Shown: piece after piece, positions 54,046-63,204 of the stretch
How the letters are laid out: the number at the start of each line of letters is the position of its first letter
How positions within the stretch are numbered: position 1 is the stretch's first letter
Origin: an uncultured Bacteroidota bacterium
GTDB taxonomy: Bacteria > Bacteroidota > Bacteroidia > B-17B0 > Aurantibacillaceae
Direction: 5' to 3'
Length of the DNA: 64,000 nucleotides
Assembly: GCA_937873155.1 (NCBI GenBank)
Contig: CALMVZ010000024.1
Coordinates: 62,001 to 126,000 of the forward strand
Made by a program: the position numbers and the translations under genes
The notes under the pieces: generated by a model
What the model saw: the letters and a program-made list of their open reading frames with translations, nothing else
The model's database searches: none
What the model was told of the DNA's origin: nothing

Positions 54046-54684
54046 TTATTTAACTCCCAGTTCTTTTTTCCATCTTTTATAGGCACCGCCATCTATCTGG
54101 TTCAATACATCCTTAATAGCGCCTGCCCAATAATTTCGCATTCCTCCACCGGCCGGTGTTCCCGACATTTTTTCACATATAAGGACTTTCTTTGTTGCAA
54201 TATCAAAACATACTACATACATATCAGCTACCTTATCATTTTTATTGAAAGTTTCAATCACAAAAGCAACTCCAAAACCTTCCTTTTTCACGCTGTTATA
54301 ATTTTTCACCATGTCGGGGATCTGTGATTTGTCGATCTTGGAAGGATTAGGCGACATCATATTATCCACATCGATCTTGCTATTCAAACCATTTACAGAT
54401 TCAATGTCATAATAACAACTTTCCTTACGGAAGGCGTCTTTAATACTGTATTTATCCTGCTCTTTAATAATAAGATCATTCCAGCGTGGAACCCATTTAT
54501 TTCTCATATCAGTACCACTTGTTCCGGCAATTCCCATTCCCTGGTCGAATGCACCAATAAATTTTGCTTTAGTAAAATCCAAACCGAACCACACAACTTC
54601 AGTAGCTGAAAATGCTTTTGCCGCATCTTGAGCTTTAATACTTATGCCGCCGAGCAATAAAAGGCTTAATAATAATTTTCTCAT
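54046..54684 (-). CDS. Secreted protein of unknown function
   Basis: A 212-residue protein with signal peptide (MRKLLLSLLLLGGISIKAQ) from the ATG at 54684. Conserved-looking blocks are VVWFGLDFTKAKFIG, NKWVPRWNDL, and GGGMRNYWAGAIKDVL near the C-terminus. I recognise no named family. It has its own promoter (54711) and terminator (54013), so it is monocistronic. Confidence 0.75.
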   Translation of the reverse strand: MRKLLLSLLLLGGISIKAQDAAKAFSATEVVWFGLDFTKAKFIGAFDQGMGIAGTSGTDMRNKWVPRWNDLIIKEQDKYSIKDAFRKESCYYDIESVNGLNSKIDVDNMMSPNPSKIDKSQIPDMVKNYNSVKKEGFGVAFVIETFNKNDKVADMYVVCFDIATKKVLICEKMSGTPAGGGMRNYWAGAIKDVLNQIDGGAYKRWKKELGVK

Positions 54685-54710
54685 TTTAAATTTAAGGTTT
54701 AAATACAGTT

Positions 54711-54718
54711 CAAAAATA
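54711..54718 (-). promoter_or_regulatory. Promoter -7 element of the 54046 gene
   Basis: Minus strand reads TATTTTTG, exact TAnnTTTG, 26 bases before the ATG at 54684. Confidence 0.5.
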
Positions 54719-54809
54719 TTCAAATCATAGTCAATCGCAAAATATTTATCGTGACTTTATCAGCCTTTTTTCATTTGATTATTCCGAAAAAAAACTGATA
54801 TTTAAAAAA

Positions 54810-55895
54810 TTGAAGGAACTAAGTAAAATACCACTCTTTCCATTAGCCCTTATATTTGGGTTGATCACCTTCATCAGGAACCGTTTGTATGATCTGGGTT
54901 TTATCAGATCGTATCATCCATTAAAACATACCATTTGCGTCGGGAACCTTTCAGTAGGAGGTAGTGGAAAAACACCACATGTAGAATACCTGATCAATCT
55001 TCTCAAGTCAGATTATCCGCTCGCAACATTAAGCAGGGGATACAAACGCAAAACATCGGGCTACATAATTGCTGATACTAACAGCACAGCTGAAGATATA
55101 GGCGATGAGCCTTTGCTTTATAAAACAAAACATAAAGACCTAACCGTTTGTGTTGAAGTGAACAGAGTTAAAGGCGTAAAAAAATTAGCAGAACATGATC
55201 CTTCGCCGCAAGTGATCATTCTCGATGATGCTTTTCAGCACCGTCCCATAAAATGCGGTTTGAATATTGTTGTGAGTGAATATGAGGATATTTTTTACAA
55301 TGATTTTTTAATGCCGGTTGGACGTTTACGTGAGAGTAAATCAGGCATGCACCGAGCTGATATTATTGTTATCAGTAAAACTCCCGAGAAAACCACAGCA
55401 GTTGATATCAGGAATGTGATGAAGGACGTTAAGCCATTGCCGCATCAATACGTTTTCTTCAGTTATTTAAAATACGGAGATGTTTATTCGATCAGTAATA
55501 CGAATGAAAAGTTAAGTACGCTTAACGATCTGTTCCGTTACCGCCTTATTGTGTTCACCGGGATTGCAAATCCGGCACCGATGATCACTTATTTGAAAGA
55601 GTATTCTGCCGGTGTTAGTCATTTACCTTTTGATGATCATCACGAATATACAATAGCTGATGTGGCTAACATTCAGAAGTATTACGAAACTTTTGAGGGC
55701 GGCAATAAGATAATTGTGACCACGGAAAAAGATCTGATGCGCTTGAAATTGCCGGAAATTTGGACAATTGCCGAAAGAATGAATATTTTTGTGCTCCCTG
55801 TTGAGGTCACATTTAAAGATAAAGCAGAAGAATTTAACGAGATCATTTTAAAATATGTTAGAACAAATAGAATTTACCACCAAAAGTATTCGTGA
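54810..55895 (+). CDS. lpxK: Tetraacyldisaccharide 4'-kinase LpxK
   Basis: A 361-residue inner-membrane kinase of lipid A synthesis. Walker A-type loop VGNLSVGGSGKTPH (about 47-60), LSRGYKR, EPLLY and the catalytic ILDDAFQHR segment (about 141-150) are present. It phosphorylates the disaccharide at 4' with ATP. It starts at TTG at 54810 (LKELSKIPLFPLALIFGL, the membrane helix). The 3' end overlaps the nucleoside phosphorylase start by 41 bases. Confidence 0.95.
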   Translation: MKELSKIPLFPLALIFGLITFIRNRLYDLGFIRSYHPLKHTICVGNLSVGGSGKTPHVEYLINLLKSDYPLATLSRGYKRKTSGYIIADTNSTAEDIGDEPLLYKTKHKDLTVCVEVNRVKGVKKLAEHDPSPQVIILDDAFQHRPIKCGLNIVVSEYEDIFYNDFLMPVGRLRESKSGMHRADIIVISKTPEKTTAVDIRNVMKDVKPLPHQYVFFSYLKYGDVYSISNTNEKLSTLNDLFRYRLIVFTGIANPAPMITYLKEYSAGVSHLPFDDHHEYTIADVANIQKYYETFEGGNKIIVTTEKDLMRLKLPEIWTIAERMNIFVLPVEVTFKDKAEEFNEIILKYVRTNRIYHQKYS

Positions 55896-56670
55896 AAAGA
55901 CCAATAATTTTAAACCTGAGGTCGGGATCATTTTAGGAACAGGTTTAGGAGGATTAGTGAAAGAAATTACCGTGGAACATGTCCTTCCATACGAAAGCAT
56001 CCCGAATTTTCCTGTTTCAACTGTTGAAGGCCATAGCGGAAAATTGATCTTCGGAAACCTGGGAGGAAAAAATGTAGTTGCCATGCAAGGACGCTTTCAT
56101 TTTTATGAGGGGTATACCATGCAACAAATTACTTTTCCTGTAAGAGTAATGAAATCACTTGGTGTAAAAACATTGTGTGTAAGTAACGCAGCAGGCGGAA
56201 TGAATCCGAAATTCGAAGTAGGAGAGATCATGATCATAACAGATCACATCAATTTATTCCCGACTAATCCATTGATCGGAAAAAATATAAATGAATTAGG
56301 AGTCCGCTTTCCTGATATGAGCGAAGCGTACAACAAAAAGTATGTTGACCTCGCTTTAGCAATCGCAAAAGAAAAAAACATTAAAGTAAGTACAGGTGTT
56401 TATGCAGGCTTAAGCGGCCCATGTTTCGAAACGCCGGCAGAGTATCGTTATTTATGGAGAATCGGTGCTGATGTGGTTGGGATGAGTACGGTTCCGGAAG
56501 TTATTGTTGCCATTCATGGAGGCATGAGTGTATTCGGTGTGAGTATCGTTACAGATCTTGGTGTTGAAGGAAAAGTATTTAATGTGAGTCACGAAGAGGT
56601 GCAGCAGGTGGCCAATCAGCAAGAACCTAAAATGAGTGCGCTTGTAAAAGAATTAGTAGCGAGGCTTTAA
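55855..56670 (+). CDS. Purine-nucleoside phosphorylase (trimeric type)
   Basis: A 271-residue PNP. Phosphate loop IILGTGLGGLVKEI (about 26-39), FPVSTVEGHSGKLIFG, LCVSNAAGGMNP, and the purine site SGPCFETPAEYRYL and VGMSTVPEVI are all present. It splits purine nucleosides with phosphate. Its ATG lies within the end of lpxK. This order recurs in Bacteroidota. Its stop codon overlaps the stop of the convergent membrane gene. Confidence 0.95.
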   Translation: MLEQIEFTTKSIREKTNNFKPEVGIILGTGLGGLVKEITVEHVLPYESIPNFPVSTVEGHSGKLIFGNLGGKNVVAMQGRFHFYEGYTMQQITFPVRVMKSLGVKTLCVSNAAGGMNPKFEVGEIMIITDHINLFPTNPLIGKNINELGVRFPDMSEAYNKKYVDLALAIAKEKNIKVSTGVYAGLSGPCFETPAEYRYLWRIGADVVGMSTVPEVIVAIHGGMSVFGVSIVTDLGVEGKVFNVSHEEVQQVANQQEPKMSALVKELVARL

Positions 56671-57038
56671 GCGTCTTTCCTTTTCGATTGTTTGATATAA
56701 TAAATGCTAACAGCAATCATGCCCATTACAAAAGGAATTCCTGCTAGATCTTTATACTCCACAAATCCGAAAAATTCGGAGCACATCCAATATGAATTGG
56801 CAGTGATCCAGAAACATATGGCGAGATTGATATAAAATTCGTTATACCCTCTGGATTTCCACAAAATATAAATTGCAGTTAAAACCGTAGGAATAACCAT
56901 CGTAACTCCCAGCCAACGCCATTCCAGCATCCAGCAAGTATCTTTCAATAACCAAAGTGGTATGTGCATATTCTCCCAATACCTGGTTTCAGGCAAACCC
57001 TGCCATATACTTTCCGGCGCTTGTTTTTTATCCGACAT
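56667..57038 (-). CDS. Small membrane protein of unknown function
   Basis: A 123-residue protein with three to four hydrophobic helices (about 40-58, 65-83 and 95-113), and tryptophan-rich loops such as NMHIPLWLLKDTCWMLEWRW. I start at the ATG at 57038 (MSDKKQAPESIW). It is convergent with the PNP gene (stop codons overlap by four bases) and divergent from the sigma operon. No family recognised. Confidence 0.6.
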   Translation of the reverse strand: MSDKKQAPESIWQGLPETRYWENMHIPLWLLKDTCWMLEWRWLGVTMVIPTVLTAIYILWKSRGYNEFYINLAICFWITANSYWMCSEFFGFVEYKDLAGIPFVMGMIAVSIYYIKQSKRKDA

Positions 57039-57081
57039 ATTGAGATACAAATGAATACATTTTTTTACTTTTAAAAAAGTG

Positions 57082-57089
57082 TATATTTA
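57082..57089 (+). promoter_or_regulatory. Near-consensus -7 element of the ECF sigma operon
   Basis: TATATTTA, one base off consensus. If used, the transcript would start at about 57095, inside the left arm of the leader hairpin. Confidence 0.4.
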
Positions 57090-57176
57090 CCCTGAAGGAA
57101 TTAAAACCAGGATTTTTTGAAATTCTTTGAATAACCCCTGTCAGATCGATAGAATGGAAATTTTAATCCTTCAGGG
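57090..57176 (+). promoter_or_regulatory. Long inverted repeat in the sigma operon leader
   Basis: CCCTGAAGGAATTAAAA (57090-57106) and TTTTAATCCTTCAGGG (57161-57176) are complementary over 16 bases with one bulged base, and enclose about 54 bases. In RNA they would form a strong stem-loop about 40 bases before the sigma factor start at 57213. Confidence 0.75.
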
Positions 57177-57212
57177 TTTAAACTTCAACACCAAATTGTA
57201 GTCTAATAACAA

Positions 57213-57761
57213 GTGGGTCATTATTCTGACGAAGAAATATTAAAGATGTACAAGGAGGAAAGCTCCCGGAACATCGCCCTGCACCACCTTATTGAAAAGT
57301 ACCAGCAAAAGTTATATTGGCAGATCCGGAAAATAGTTATTGATCACGATGACGCTGATGATGTGATGCAGAACACCTTTATTAAAGTTTGGAAAGGATT
57401 AGAGAATTTTAAGGAAGAATCACAACTTTTTACCTGGCTTTACAGAATCGCCACTAATGAATCGCTTACTTTTTTACGACAAAAACAAAAGCAAAATACA
57501 ACTTCTTTACATCCTATTGAATATCAGTTAAGTAAGTCTTTAGAGAGTGATGTGTATTTTGTGGGTGATGATATTCAAAAGAAACTTCAACAGGCTATTT
57601 TGACACTTCCGGAGAAGCAAAGGATAGTATTTAACATGCGGTATTATGATGAAATGCCTTATGAGGAGATGAGCAAGGTGCTGGAAACCTCGGTCGGGGC
57701 CTTAAAAGCCTCCTATCACCATGCGGCAAAAAAGATAGAAGAATTTTTAACAACCGATTAA
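57213..57761 (+). CDS. ECF-type RNA polymerase sigma factor
   Basis: A 182-residue sigma-70 factor: region 2 (about 22-88; DHDDADDVMQNTFIKVWKGL and FTWLYRIATNES) and region 4 (about 118-172; LPEKQRIVFNMRYYDEMPYEEMSKVL and SVGALKASYHHAAKKI). No region 3 or N-terminal extension, so it is ECF group. The start is GTG at 57213 (MGHYSDEEILKMYK). A four-repeat membrane protein, a Spy-like protein and a barrel follow; this order suggests an envelope stress unit. Confidence 0.94.
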   Translation: MGHYSDEEILKMYKEESSRNIALHHLIEKYQQKLYWQIRKIVIDHDDADDVMQNTFIKVWKGLENFKEESQLFTWLYRIATNESLTFLRQKQKQNTTSLHPIEYQLSKSLESDVYFVGDDIQKKLQQAILTLPEKQRIVFNMRYYDEMPYEEMSKVLETSVGALKASYHHAAKKIEEFLTTD

Positions 57762-57795
57762 ACCTAAAACGATAAATAGCGTCAAACCTATTGAA

Positions 57796-58599
57796 ATGAG
57801 CAAAAACGAAGAAAATAATAATAACAAGAAGAATGAGAACCCGTTCTCGTTGCCTGAAGGCTATTTTGGCTCATTTGGTAAAAAAATGATGCACAAGATA
57901 GAGCTGGCCGAAGAATTGAAAGAGTTCAAGGTGCTTTCATCGATCGAAAAAAAATTGCCTTTTGCTACTCCTGATAATTATTTTGCATCAAGTGAAGTAA
58001 GATCTGAACTTTCTGTTTATCCTGAATTATCTTCAGTTGAAAAACAAAATGGTTTCACAACACCTCAATCATATTTCGAAATTTCTGCTCAAGCGATCAA
58101 AACAAGAATTGAAATAGATGAAGAATTAAAAGCGTATCCAACATTATATTCTATAACTAAAGAAAATGCTTTTGTCGCACCACAAAATTATTTTGAGGAA
58201 TTAAGTTACAGATTGCGTGGTGATATAACTCCGGTGCAGGAAGAAAGTACTGTAGTTAAGGTCCTTCATCTTGTATTTAATAAGAGAACAGCTTATGCAA
58301 TTGCTGCAATGCTGGTGATCAGTTTAGGATTGTATTTTTATAATTCAGGTGAAGAGACAACGAAATGTAATGGTATAGCTTGTTTAGATAAGAATGAGAT
58401 CATGAAGAGCAATGAATTCATCAATACACTTGATGAAGAATCATTAATGGAATCTGTAAATATCGAAGAGTTAAGTAAGAACCTTCGGGAAAATATCAAA
58501 CAATCAAAAAAACAAAGCGACACACAATCTGATAAAGAAACAAAAGAAGAGTATGTTTTGGAAAATGTGGACGTAAACGATATTGTAGATGAAATTTAG
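57796..58599 (+). CDS. Four-repeat membrane protein, probable anti-sigma factor
   Basis: A 267-residue protein with one membrane helix (about 165-182). The cytoplasmic N-terminal part has four copies of a P-x-x-YF module: P20-F24, P59-F63, P90-F94 and P129-F133, separated by 39, 31 and 39 residues, with linkers such as ELKEFKVLSSIEK and ELKAYPTLYSITK. The C-terminal part is acidic. The gene comes 34 bases after the sigma gene, and overlaps the next gene by 11 bases. Anti-sigma function is inferred from position; no zinc-finger (HxxxCxxC) is seen. Confidence 0.8.
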   Translation: MSKNEENNNNKKNENPFSLPEGYFGSFGKKMMHKIELAEELKEFKVLSSIEKKLPFATPDNYFASSEVRSELSVYPELSSVEKQNGFTTPQSYFEISAQAIKTRIEIDEELKAYPTLYSITKENAFVAPQNYFEELSYRLRGDITPVQEESTVVKVLHLVFNKRTAYAIAAMLVISLGLYFYNSGEETTKCNGIACLDKNEIMKSNEFINTLDEESLMESVNIEELSKNLRENIKQSKKQSDTQSDKETKEEYVLENVDVNDIVDEI

Positions 58600-59029
58600 T
58601 ATCAGACATATACTTGTTGTTGTGATGGTAGTCTTTACCACTTCAGTATCGTTTGCCCAACCGGGAAAAGCTGATAAAGTAGAAGCGTTGAAAGTATCGT
58701 TCATTACTGAAAAGATAAATTTAACACCGCAGGAAGCCCAAAATTTCTGGCCGTTGTATAACGAATATAACGATAAGATTAAATTTACCCGTAAAGCGTT
58801 TCGCCAGCAATATGCTAATGTGAACGATTTTAAATCGGATAAAGAAGCGGATGATTATTTAGCGGCCGAATTAAAATTAAGACAAACTGAAGTTGATCTG
58901 CAGAAAGAATACTTCGATAAATTCAAAAAGATCCTTGGCAGTAAAAAAACGGGATTATTGCGTAAAGCGGAAGAAGAATTTAAAAAAGAAGTTCTTAAGA
59001 TATTTAAAGGTAACGGAAACGATTCGTGA
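58589..59029 (+). CDS. Spy/CpxP-like periplasmic protein
   Basis: A 146-residue protein with a signal peptide (1-23, ending VSFAQ) and a mostly helical charged body. The LTPQEAQNFWPLYNEYNDKI segment (about 46-65) is typical of the Bacteroidota proteins annotated as sensors of ECF-type sigma factor, which resemble Spy/CpxP (LTxxQ-type repeats). It would act in the periplasm as a chaperone or stress sensor. It overlaps both neighbours (11 bases before, 4 after). Confidence 0.8.
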   Translation: MKFSIRHILVVVMVVFTTSVSFAQPGKADKVEALKVSFITEKINLTPQEAQNFWPLYNEYNDKIKFTRKAFRQQYANVNDFKSDKEADDYLAAELKLRQTEVDLQKEYFDKFKKILGSKKTGLLRKAEEEFKKEVLKIFKGNGNDS

Positions 59030-60264
59030 ATAACCGGCGGCAACTGATATTTTGTTTAGTAGTGCTGGGCCTTTACTTGGGGCTCAGTTCTTCATTTTAT
59101 GCCCAATCGGATTCAACAGCCGCAAAAAAAGTGAAGAAGGTAAAGGAACCGAAACATTTTTTTAATCATACTATTTTTCTCGACTCATATTATAAGCCGC
59201 CGGCCGATCTTATGAAACCAAACGGCAAACTGGATACTGGAAGAATTGCAAAACAACTCGGACAATATTCTATCCAGCAAAGCTGTATCAGTTTTTATTC
59301 ACCCCTTGTAACGATCAATAACTATAACAGGGATAGCAGTGTTAATTCAAACTTCCATTTATTACTGGCCGGAACTGCTTATTACCTCCAGCCACGTTTT
59401 AGCGGGATCTCAGAACATACGCTCGCAAAATATGGAATGGGGATCAGGGCTATTTATAACACAGGAAAAAGATCTATTTTTTTTATTGAATCCACTCCAT
59501 TTTTAACCCAGGATATTACTCCCGGTAGTAGTGACAAAGGCTCATGGCGTATGTCAGGTACTTTATTGTGGAGTTATTCGCCCGGGCCAAGATTTAATTT
59601 TCGTTTAGGGGCTACCAAATCTTTTTTATGGGGAAACAGATGGTATCTTCCATTTATCGGTGTCAGGTTTGGAAGGCTTGACAGGTTGAATTTCAGTGTT
59701 CAGTTCCCAAGGAACATTAGTCTTAATTTGCCGTTAGGAAATGTGTTCCGCTTATCGTTGTATTCGAAACCGCAGGGTGGTGTATTTAGTTTTTCGAACC
59801 GGGATACTGTTTATGATAACAGGTATTATAAGAATACCAATATTTCGAATGACCAGGTAATTCATTTCGGACGCTACGAATTGCTCACCGGTTTCAGAAT
59901 GGACGTTGTACCGTGCAGGTGGTTCAATTTTTATTTGTCTACAGGTTTCAGCACAAAGAACGGGATCACATTTTATTCGAACAGCTTTAATAAAAATAAC
60001 AAAGGCAGGTATGGCGATTTTTATGCCGCAGCACCAAAAAATTCTGTGTTTGTGAATTTCGGACTTGTTTTCAGGATAGGCCGCTCCAAATCATATTACA
60101 ATAACACTAATATGTACGATGTTGTTGATCTGAATAATTCGGTTGATCCCGGTGACAATAATATAAATCCTGGTAATGGAACGATCACCATTCCTAAAAA
60201 GAAATTACCTAAGAGCTTAAAACCTTCTGAGATCCAGGATCTGATCGATGCGAACGATTTCTAA
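59026..60264 (+). CDS. Outer-membrane beta-barrel protein of the sigma operon
   Basis: A 412-residue protein from the GTG at 59026 (GTGA overlap with the previous stop). Signal peptide ends SSFYAQ (27). The body has many alternating strands ending in aromatic residues (FRLSLYSK, FNFYLSTGF, VNFGLVFRIG), then an acidic tail (KPSEIQDLIDANDF). It is likely an outer-membrane barrel. It is the last gene of the sigma operon. Family not recognised. Confidence 0.75.
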   Translation: MNNRRQLIFCLVVLGLYLGLSSSFYAQSDSTAAKKVKKVKEPKHFFNHTIFLDSYYKPPADLMKPNGKLDTGRIAKQLGQYSIQQSCISFYSPLVTINNYNRDSSVNSNFHLLLAGTAYYLQPRFSGISEHTLAKYGMGIRAIYNTGKRSIFFIESTPFLTQDITPGSSDKGSWRMSGTLLWSYSPGPRFNFRLGATKSFLWGNRWYLPFIGVRFGRLDRLNFSVQFPRNISLNLPLGNVFRLSLYSKPQGGVFSFSNRDTVYDNRYYKNTNISNDQVIHFGRYELLTGFRMDVVPCRWFNFYLSTGFSTKNGITFYSNSFNKNNKGRYGDFYAAAPKNSVFVNFGLVFRIGRSKSYYNNTNMYDVVDLNNSVDPGDNNINPGNGTITIPKKKLPKSLKPSEIQDLIDANDF

Positions 60265-60320
60265 GAGATAAAATGTAAAAGTGTAGATGGCAGATGTAAT
60301 AACACATTTCCCATTTTCAT

Positions 60321-61397
60321 TTAAAAGCGTACTCCTAAACCAAATTCAATGGCTTGCCTGTACAACCTGATACGGGATTCTTTTATAGGAACGGTATTGA
60401 ATTCGATACTGTAAATAATGTTTGTAAAAAATTTATTACCGTTATAACCGATCTGCGCCCGCCCGTGTGCGTAAGTGGGAATATTGAGTCGCCAAAGATT
60501 TTTACCGGGCTGTTGATAGTTTTGGATCTGAACACCACTGCCAAGTAACACTACAGGTGTAAAATGGAACTTTCCCATTACAACCTGGTAGCCTCCGCCA
60601 ATGCTGAAAATAGTGGTAAAAAAATCTCCGCCAATATATCTGTCAAGGGTAGGATAATTAACAGCCTGGTCAACGGGTACAATATTACTGTCAGTTTCAA
60701 TTCTCTGATATCTTTCGGAAAGCGTCATTAGAAAAGAACCTGCACTTTTCTTTTGTCGCTCTGATTGCGCAAAGGCAGCATTCAATGAAAAATTCTTATT
60801 GAAATTAAATCCAAGGTTCAAACCTCCTTCAATGATATGCAGGTTTTTTGATGTAGGAAATCCTAAGGAATCTTCATTCCATTTTGGATAGAATTTTTTA
60901 TAATCCGCAAGATAAAAGCCTTTGTAATCCCTGTAAAAAATTCCCCACGATACAATTCGTCCCTGGATATTTACATAGATATCACGAAATTTTGTATCGC
61001 CATACTTTTGGGTGAGCGCTTTTGAAGCAGGTAACCGGAACATAGCGGCCGCATAAACCTTTTTTATTCTTATAGCCAGACCAACCAACCCCGGCATAGC
61101 AGGTTGCCAGTTAAAACTTGAACCTTTGTTTTGCCGGCTGGTGACATTGAATACTACCAACGGGTAAACAAACTTAGGTTTAAATAAAAAATTCTTAGGA
61201 AAAACTTCAATATTCTCAGGAACTCCGCCTCTTGCTTTTTTTACGGCTGCCAAACTATCTTTAACTTCTTTTTTTCTTTTGTTAACCTGCTCAACACGTT
61301 TTTTTTCAGCGAGTTTTTTTTCTTTCCGCGTTTGTGAGAAAGTTGAAGTTGAGTAAGAGAGAAGGATAATAAGACATACACAAATTATTCTCGGCAT
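60321..61397 (-). CDS. Outer-membrane beta-barrel-like protein
   Basis: A 358-residue protein with signal peptide (MPRIICVCLIILLSYSTSTFSQ) from the ATG at 61397; a start at 61424 would add nine residues before it. A highly charged Lys/Glu linker follows (about 22-55). The rest is beta-rich with aromatic-ended strands (FNLGFNFN, NIIYSIEFNTV) and ends QAIEFGLGVRF, a typical barrel C-terminus with terminal Phe. Family not recognised. Confidence 0.75.
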   Translation of the reverse strand: MPRIICVCLIILLSYSTSTFSQTRKEKKLAEKKRVEQVNKRKKEVKDSLAAVKKARGGVPENIEVFPKNFLFKPKFVYPLVVFNVTSRQNKGSSFNWQPAMPGLVGLAIRIKKVYAAAMFRLPASKALTQKYGDTKFRDIYVNIQGRIVSWGIFYRDYKGFYLADYKKFYPKWNEDSLGFPTSKNLHIIEGGLNLGFNFNKNFSLNAAFAQSERQKKSAGSFLMTLSERYQRIETDSNIVPVDQAVNYPTLDRYIGGDFFTTIFSIGGGYQVVMGKFHFTPVVLLGSGVQIQNYQQPGKNLWRLNIPTYAHGRAQIGYNGNKFFTNIIYSIEFNTVPIKESRIRLYRQAIEFGLGVRF

Positions 61398-61480
61398 ACT
61401 GCAGCGACTATTAAATAATTGCATTTCGAAAGTGCTATTTTCAATTTTATTTGCATTGTGAATTCGCGCAGCACAGGTAA

Positions 61481-62347
61481 CTAAAATATATGTTTCTCGG
61501 CGTGGTACGACGAACGAACTAACGGACCGCTTTCAACAAACCGGAACCCTTTTTCAAGAGCTATTTCTTTATACTTTTTAAATTCATCAGGATGAACAAA
61601 TCTGGCAACCGGTAAATGTTTTGGTGTTGGCTGTAAATACTGACCGATCGTCATTACATCACAATTCGCGCTGCGGAGATCATTGATCGTTTCTAAGATC
61701 TCTTCTTCAGTTTCACCAAGTCCTAACATCAAACCGCTTTTTGTTTTCACACCTGCAGCATTCAAACGTTTGATCACTTCTAAACTGCGGTCATATTTAG
61801 CTTGTATGCGAACTTGCGCTGTTAATCTTCTTACAGTTTCAATATTGTGGGAAACGATATCAGGCTTTACATCAATGATGCGTTGTAAATTTTCCCAGTT
61901 CCCTGCGAAATCCGGAATTAAGCATTCGAATTTTGTTTCGGGACTGATCGCTCTGATCTCCTTAATTGTTTCTGCCCAAATGATAGAACCACCATCTTTC
62001 AAATCATCACGGTCAACAGAAGTGATCACGCAATGTTTAACACCCATTAATTTTACGGAGTTGGCAACGCGTTTTGGTTCGTCCCAATCTGCCGGTTTTG
62101 GTTTACCTGTAGCTACTGCGCAAAATCCGCAGGAGCGTGTACAGATATTTCCTAAGATCATGAAAGTTGCTGTACCTGCACCCCAGCATTCACCCATGTT
62201 CGGACAATTACCGCTTTCACAAATGGTGTGTAATTTATGTTTGCTAACTATTCCGCGGACTTTAAGGAATTCTTCACCGATCGGTAATTTAACTCTTAAC
62301 CAATCTGGTTTTTTAATGCGGGGTTCTTGTAAATTTTCAGTTTCCAT
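61481..62347 (-). CDS. lipA: Lipoyl synthase LipA
   Basis: A 288-residue radical SAM enzyme of normal length. The auxiliary cluster motif is C43-x4-C48-x5-C54 and the radical SAM motif C69-x3-C73-x2-C76 (CTRSCGFC). The C-terminal RSSYHAE supplies the conserved serine that ligates the auxiliary cluster. It inserts two sulfurs into octanoyl-lipoyl domains. Its partner lipB is not nearby. The gene starts 38 bases after the secreted-protein gene. Confidence 0.97.
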   Translation of the reverse strand: METENLQEPRIKKPDWLRVKLPIGEEFLKVRGIVSKHKLHTICESGNCPNMGECWGAGTATFMILGNICTRSCGFCAVATGKPKPADWDEPKRVANSVKLMGVKHCVITSVDRDDLKDGGSIIWAETIKEIRAISPETKFECLIPDFAGNWENLQRIIDVKPDIVSHNIETVRRLTAQVRIQAKYDRSLEVIKRLNAAGVKTKSGLMLGLGETEEEILETINDLRSANCDVMTIGQYLQPTPKHLPVARFVHPDEFKKYKEIALEKGFRFVESGPLVRSSYHAEKHIF

Positions 62348-62385
62348 TCTGAGCTAGTTTATGCTGAGCTTGTCGACGTAAAGGG

Positions 62386-63138
62386 TTAAAACCATTTCTT
62401 ACCAAACACAAAACCAACATAGAAAGTAACTACGAGATTTTCGTCCGGATTCCTGGCCATGATTGGAAGCGCTTTAGGAAAGTAATCAGCAGATACCCCT
62501 GTTTCAATTGCGCGCACCCAATGCGATAAAGGCGCATACTCAAAACTCATATTTACTTTTCCGTGTATACCCGGATAAATTTTTATTTCATCGAGTCCAT
62601 TTATGAACGGGCCCTTTCCTACAACGCTATCCTGTGTGAAACTCTCTTCATCATATTTTACAGATTCAGGCGCTCTTCTAGGTCCGTTACCCCTGTAAAC
62701 TAAAACATAATAAGGTTTTGCTAAAGCGATTGTTCCGCCAATAACATAAGAACAACGGATCTCGATTGCTTTTCTGTCTGATCTTTTATAAAGCACATTC
62801 TGTAAACCGGTACCTACACGTAGCATGGCAACGTTATTCATTTTACCATAAACGAAACGTTTGGCATTTTCTTCAGTGCTCTTTACTTTAATTTCTTTCG
62901 GGTGCTTTAAGTTAAGGCCTTCAAACTCGAGTAATGATTTTGTTTTAGCAGAAAGGTGTTTTCCTCTCCTGTACCCAACACCAAAACCACGGGTATGTGC
63001 AAAAACTTTAAAAGTAGCTTCGTGGCGGAACAATACGTTCACTTCCTGGCCTTTTTCAATAGCTTCAAGGGTGCTTTGTGAAAAGGCACTTGCCGATAAG
63101 ATAAGAGCTAAAAATGATAAAAAGCGTTTAAAAACCAT
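62386..63138 (-). CDS. Secreted protein of unknown function
   Basis: A 250-residue protein with signal peptide (1-20, ending SASAFS). Notable blocks are FRHEATFKVFAHTRGFGVGY, RRGKHLSAKTKSLLEFE and the C-terminal VTFYVGFVFGKKWF, a barrel-like ending. It fits a small outer-membrane beta-barrel of the sort common in Bacteroidota; not recognised further. An exact -7 element lies 5 bases before the ATG. Confidence 0.75.
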   Translation of the reverse strand: MVFKRFLSFLALILSASAFSQSTLEAIEKGQEVNVLFRHEATFKVFAHTRGFGVGYRRGKHLSAKTKSLLEFEGLNLKHPKEIKVKSTEENAKRFVYGKMNNVAMLRVGTGLQNVLYKRSDRKAIEIRCSYVIGGTIALAKPYYVLVYRGNGPRRAPESVKYDEESFTQDSVVGKGPFINGLDEIKIYPGIHGKVNMSFEYAPLSHWVRAIETGVSADYFPKALPIMARNPDENLVVTFYVGFVFGKKWF

Positions 63139-63143
63139 TGTAA

Positions 63144-63151
63144 CAAAATTA
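63144..63151 (-). promoter_or_regulatory. Promoter -7 element of the 62386 gene
   Basis: Minus strand reads TAATTTTG, exact, 5 bases before the ATG at 63138. Confidence 0.5.
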
Positions 63152-63172
63152 CATAATTCAGGGTTGAAAACC

Positions 63173-63180
63173 TACTTTTG
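63173..63180 (+). promoter_or_regulatory. Promoter -7 element of the OsmC gene
   Basis: TACTTTTG, exact, 24 bases before the ATG at 63205. Confidence 0.5.
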
Positions 63181-63204
63181 TTTGATATACATAAATCATA
63201 AAAA

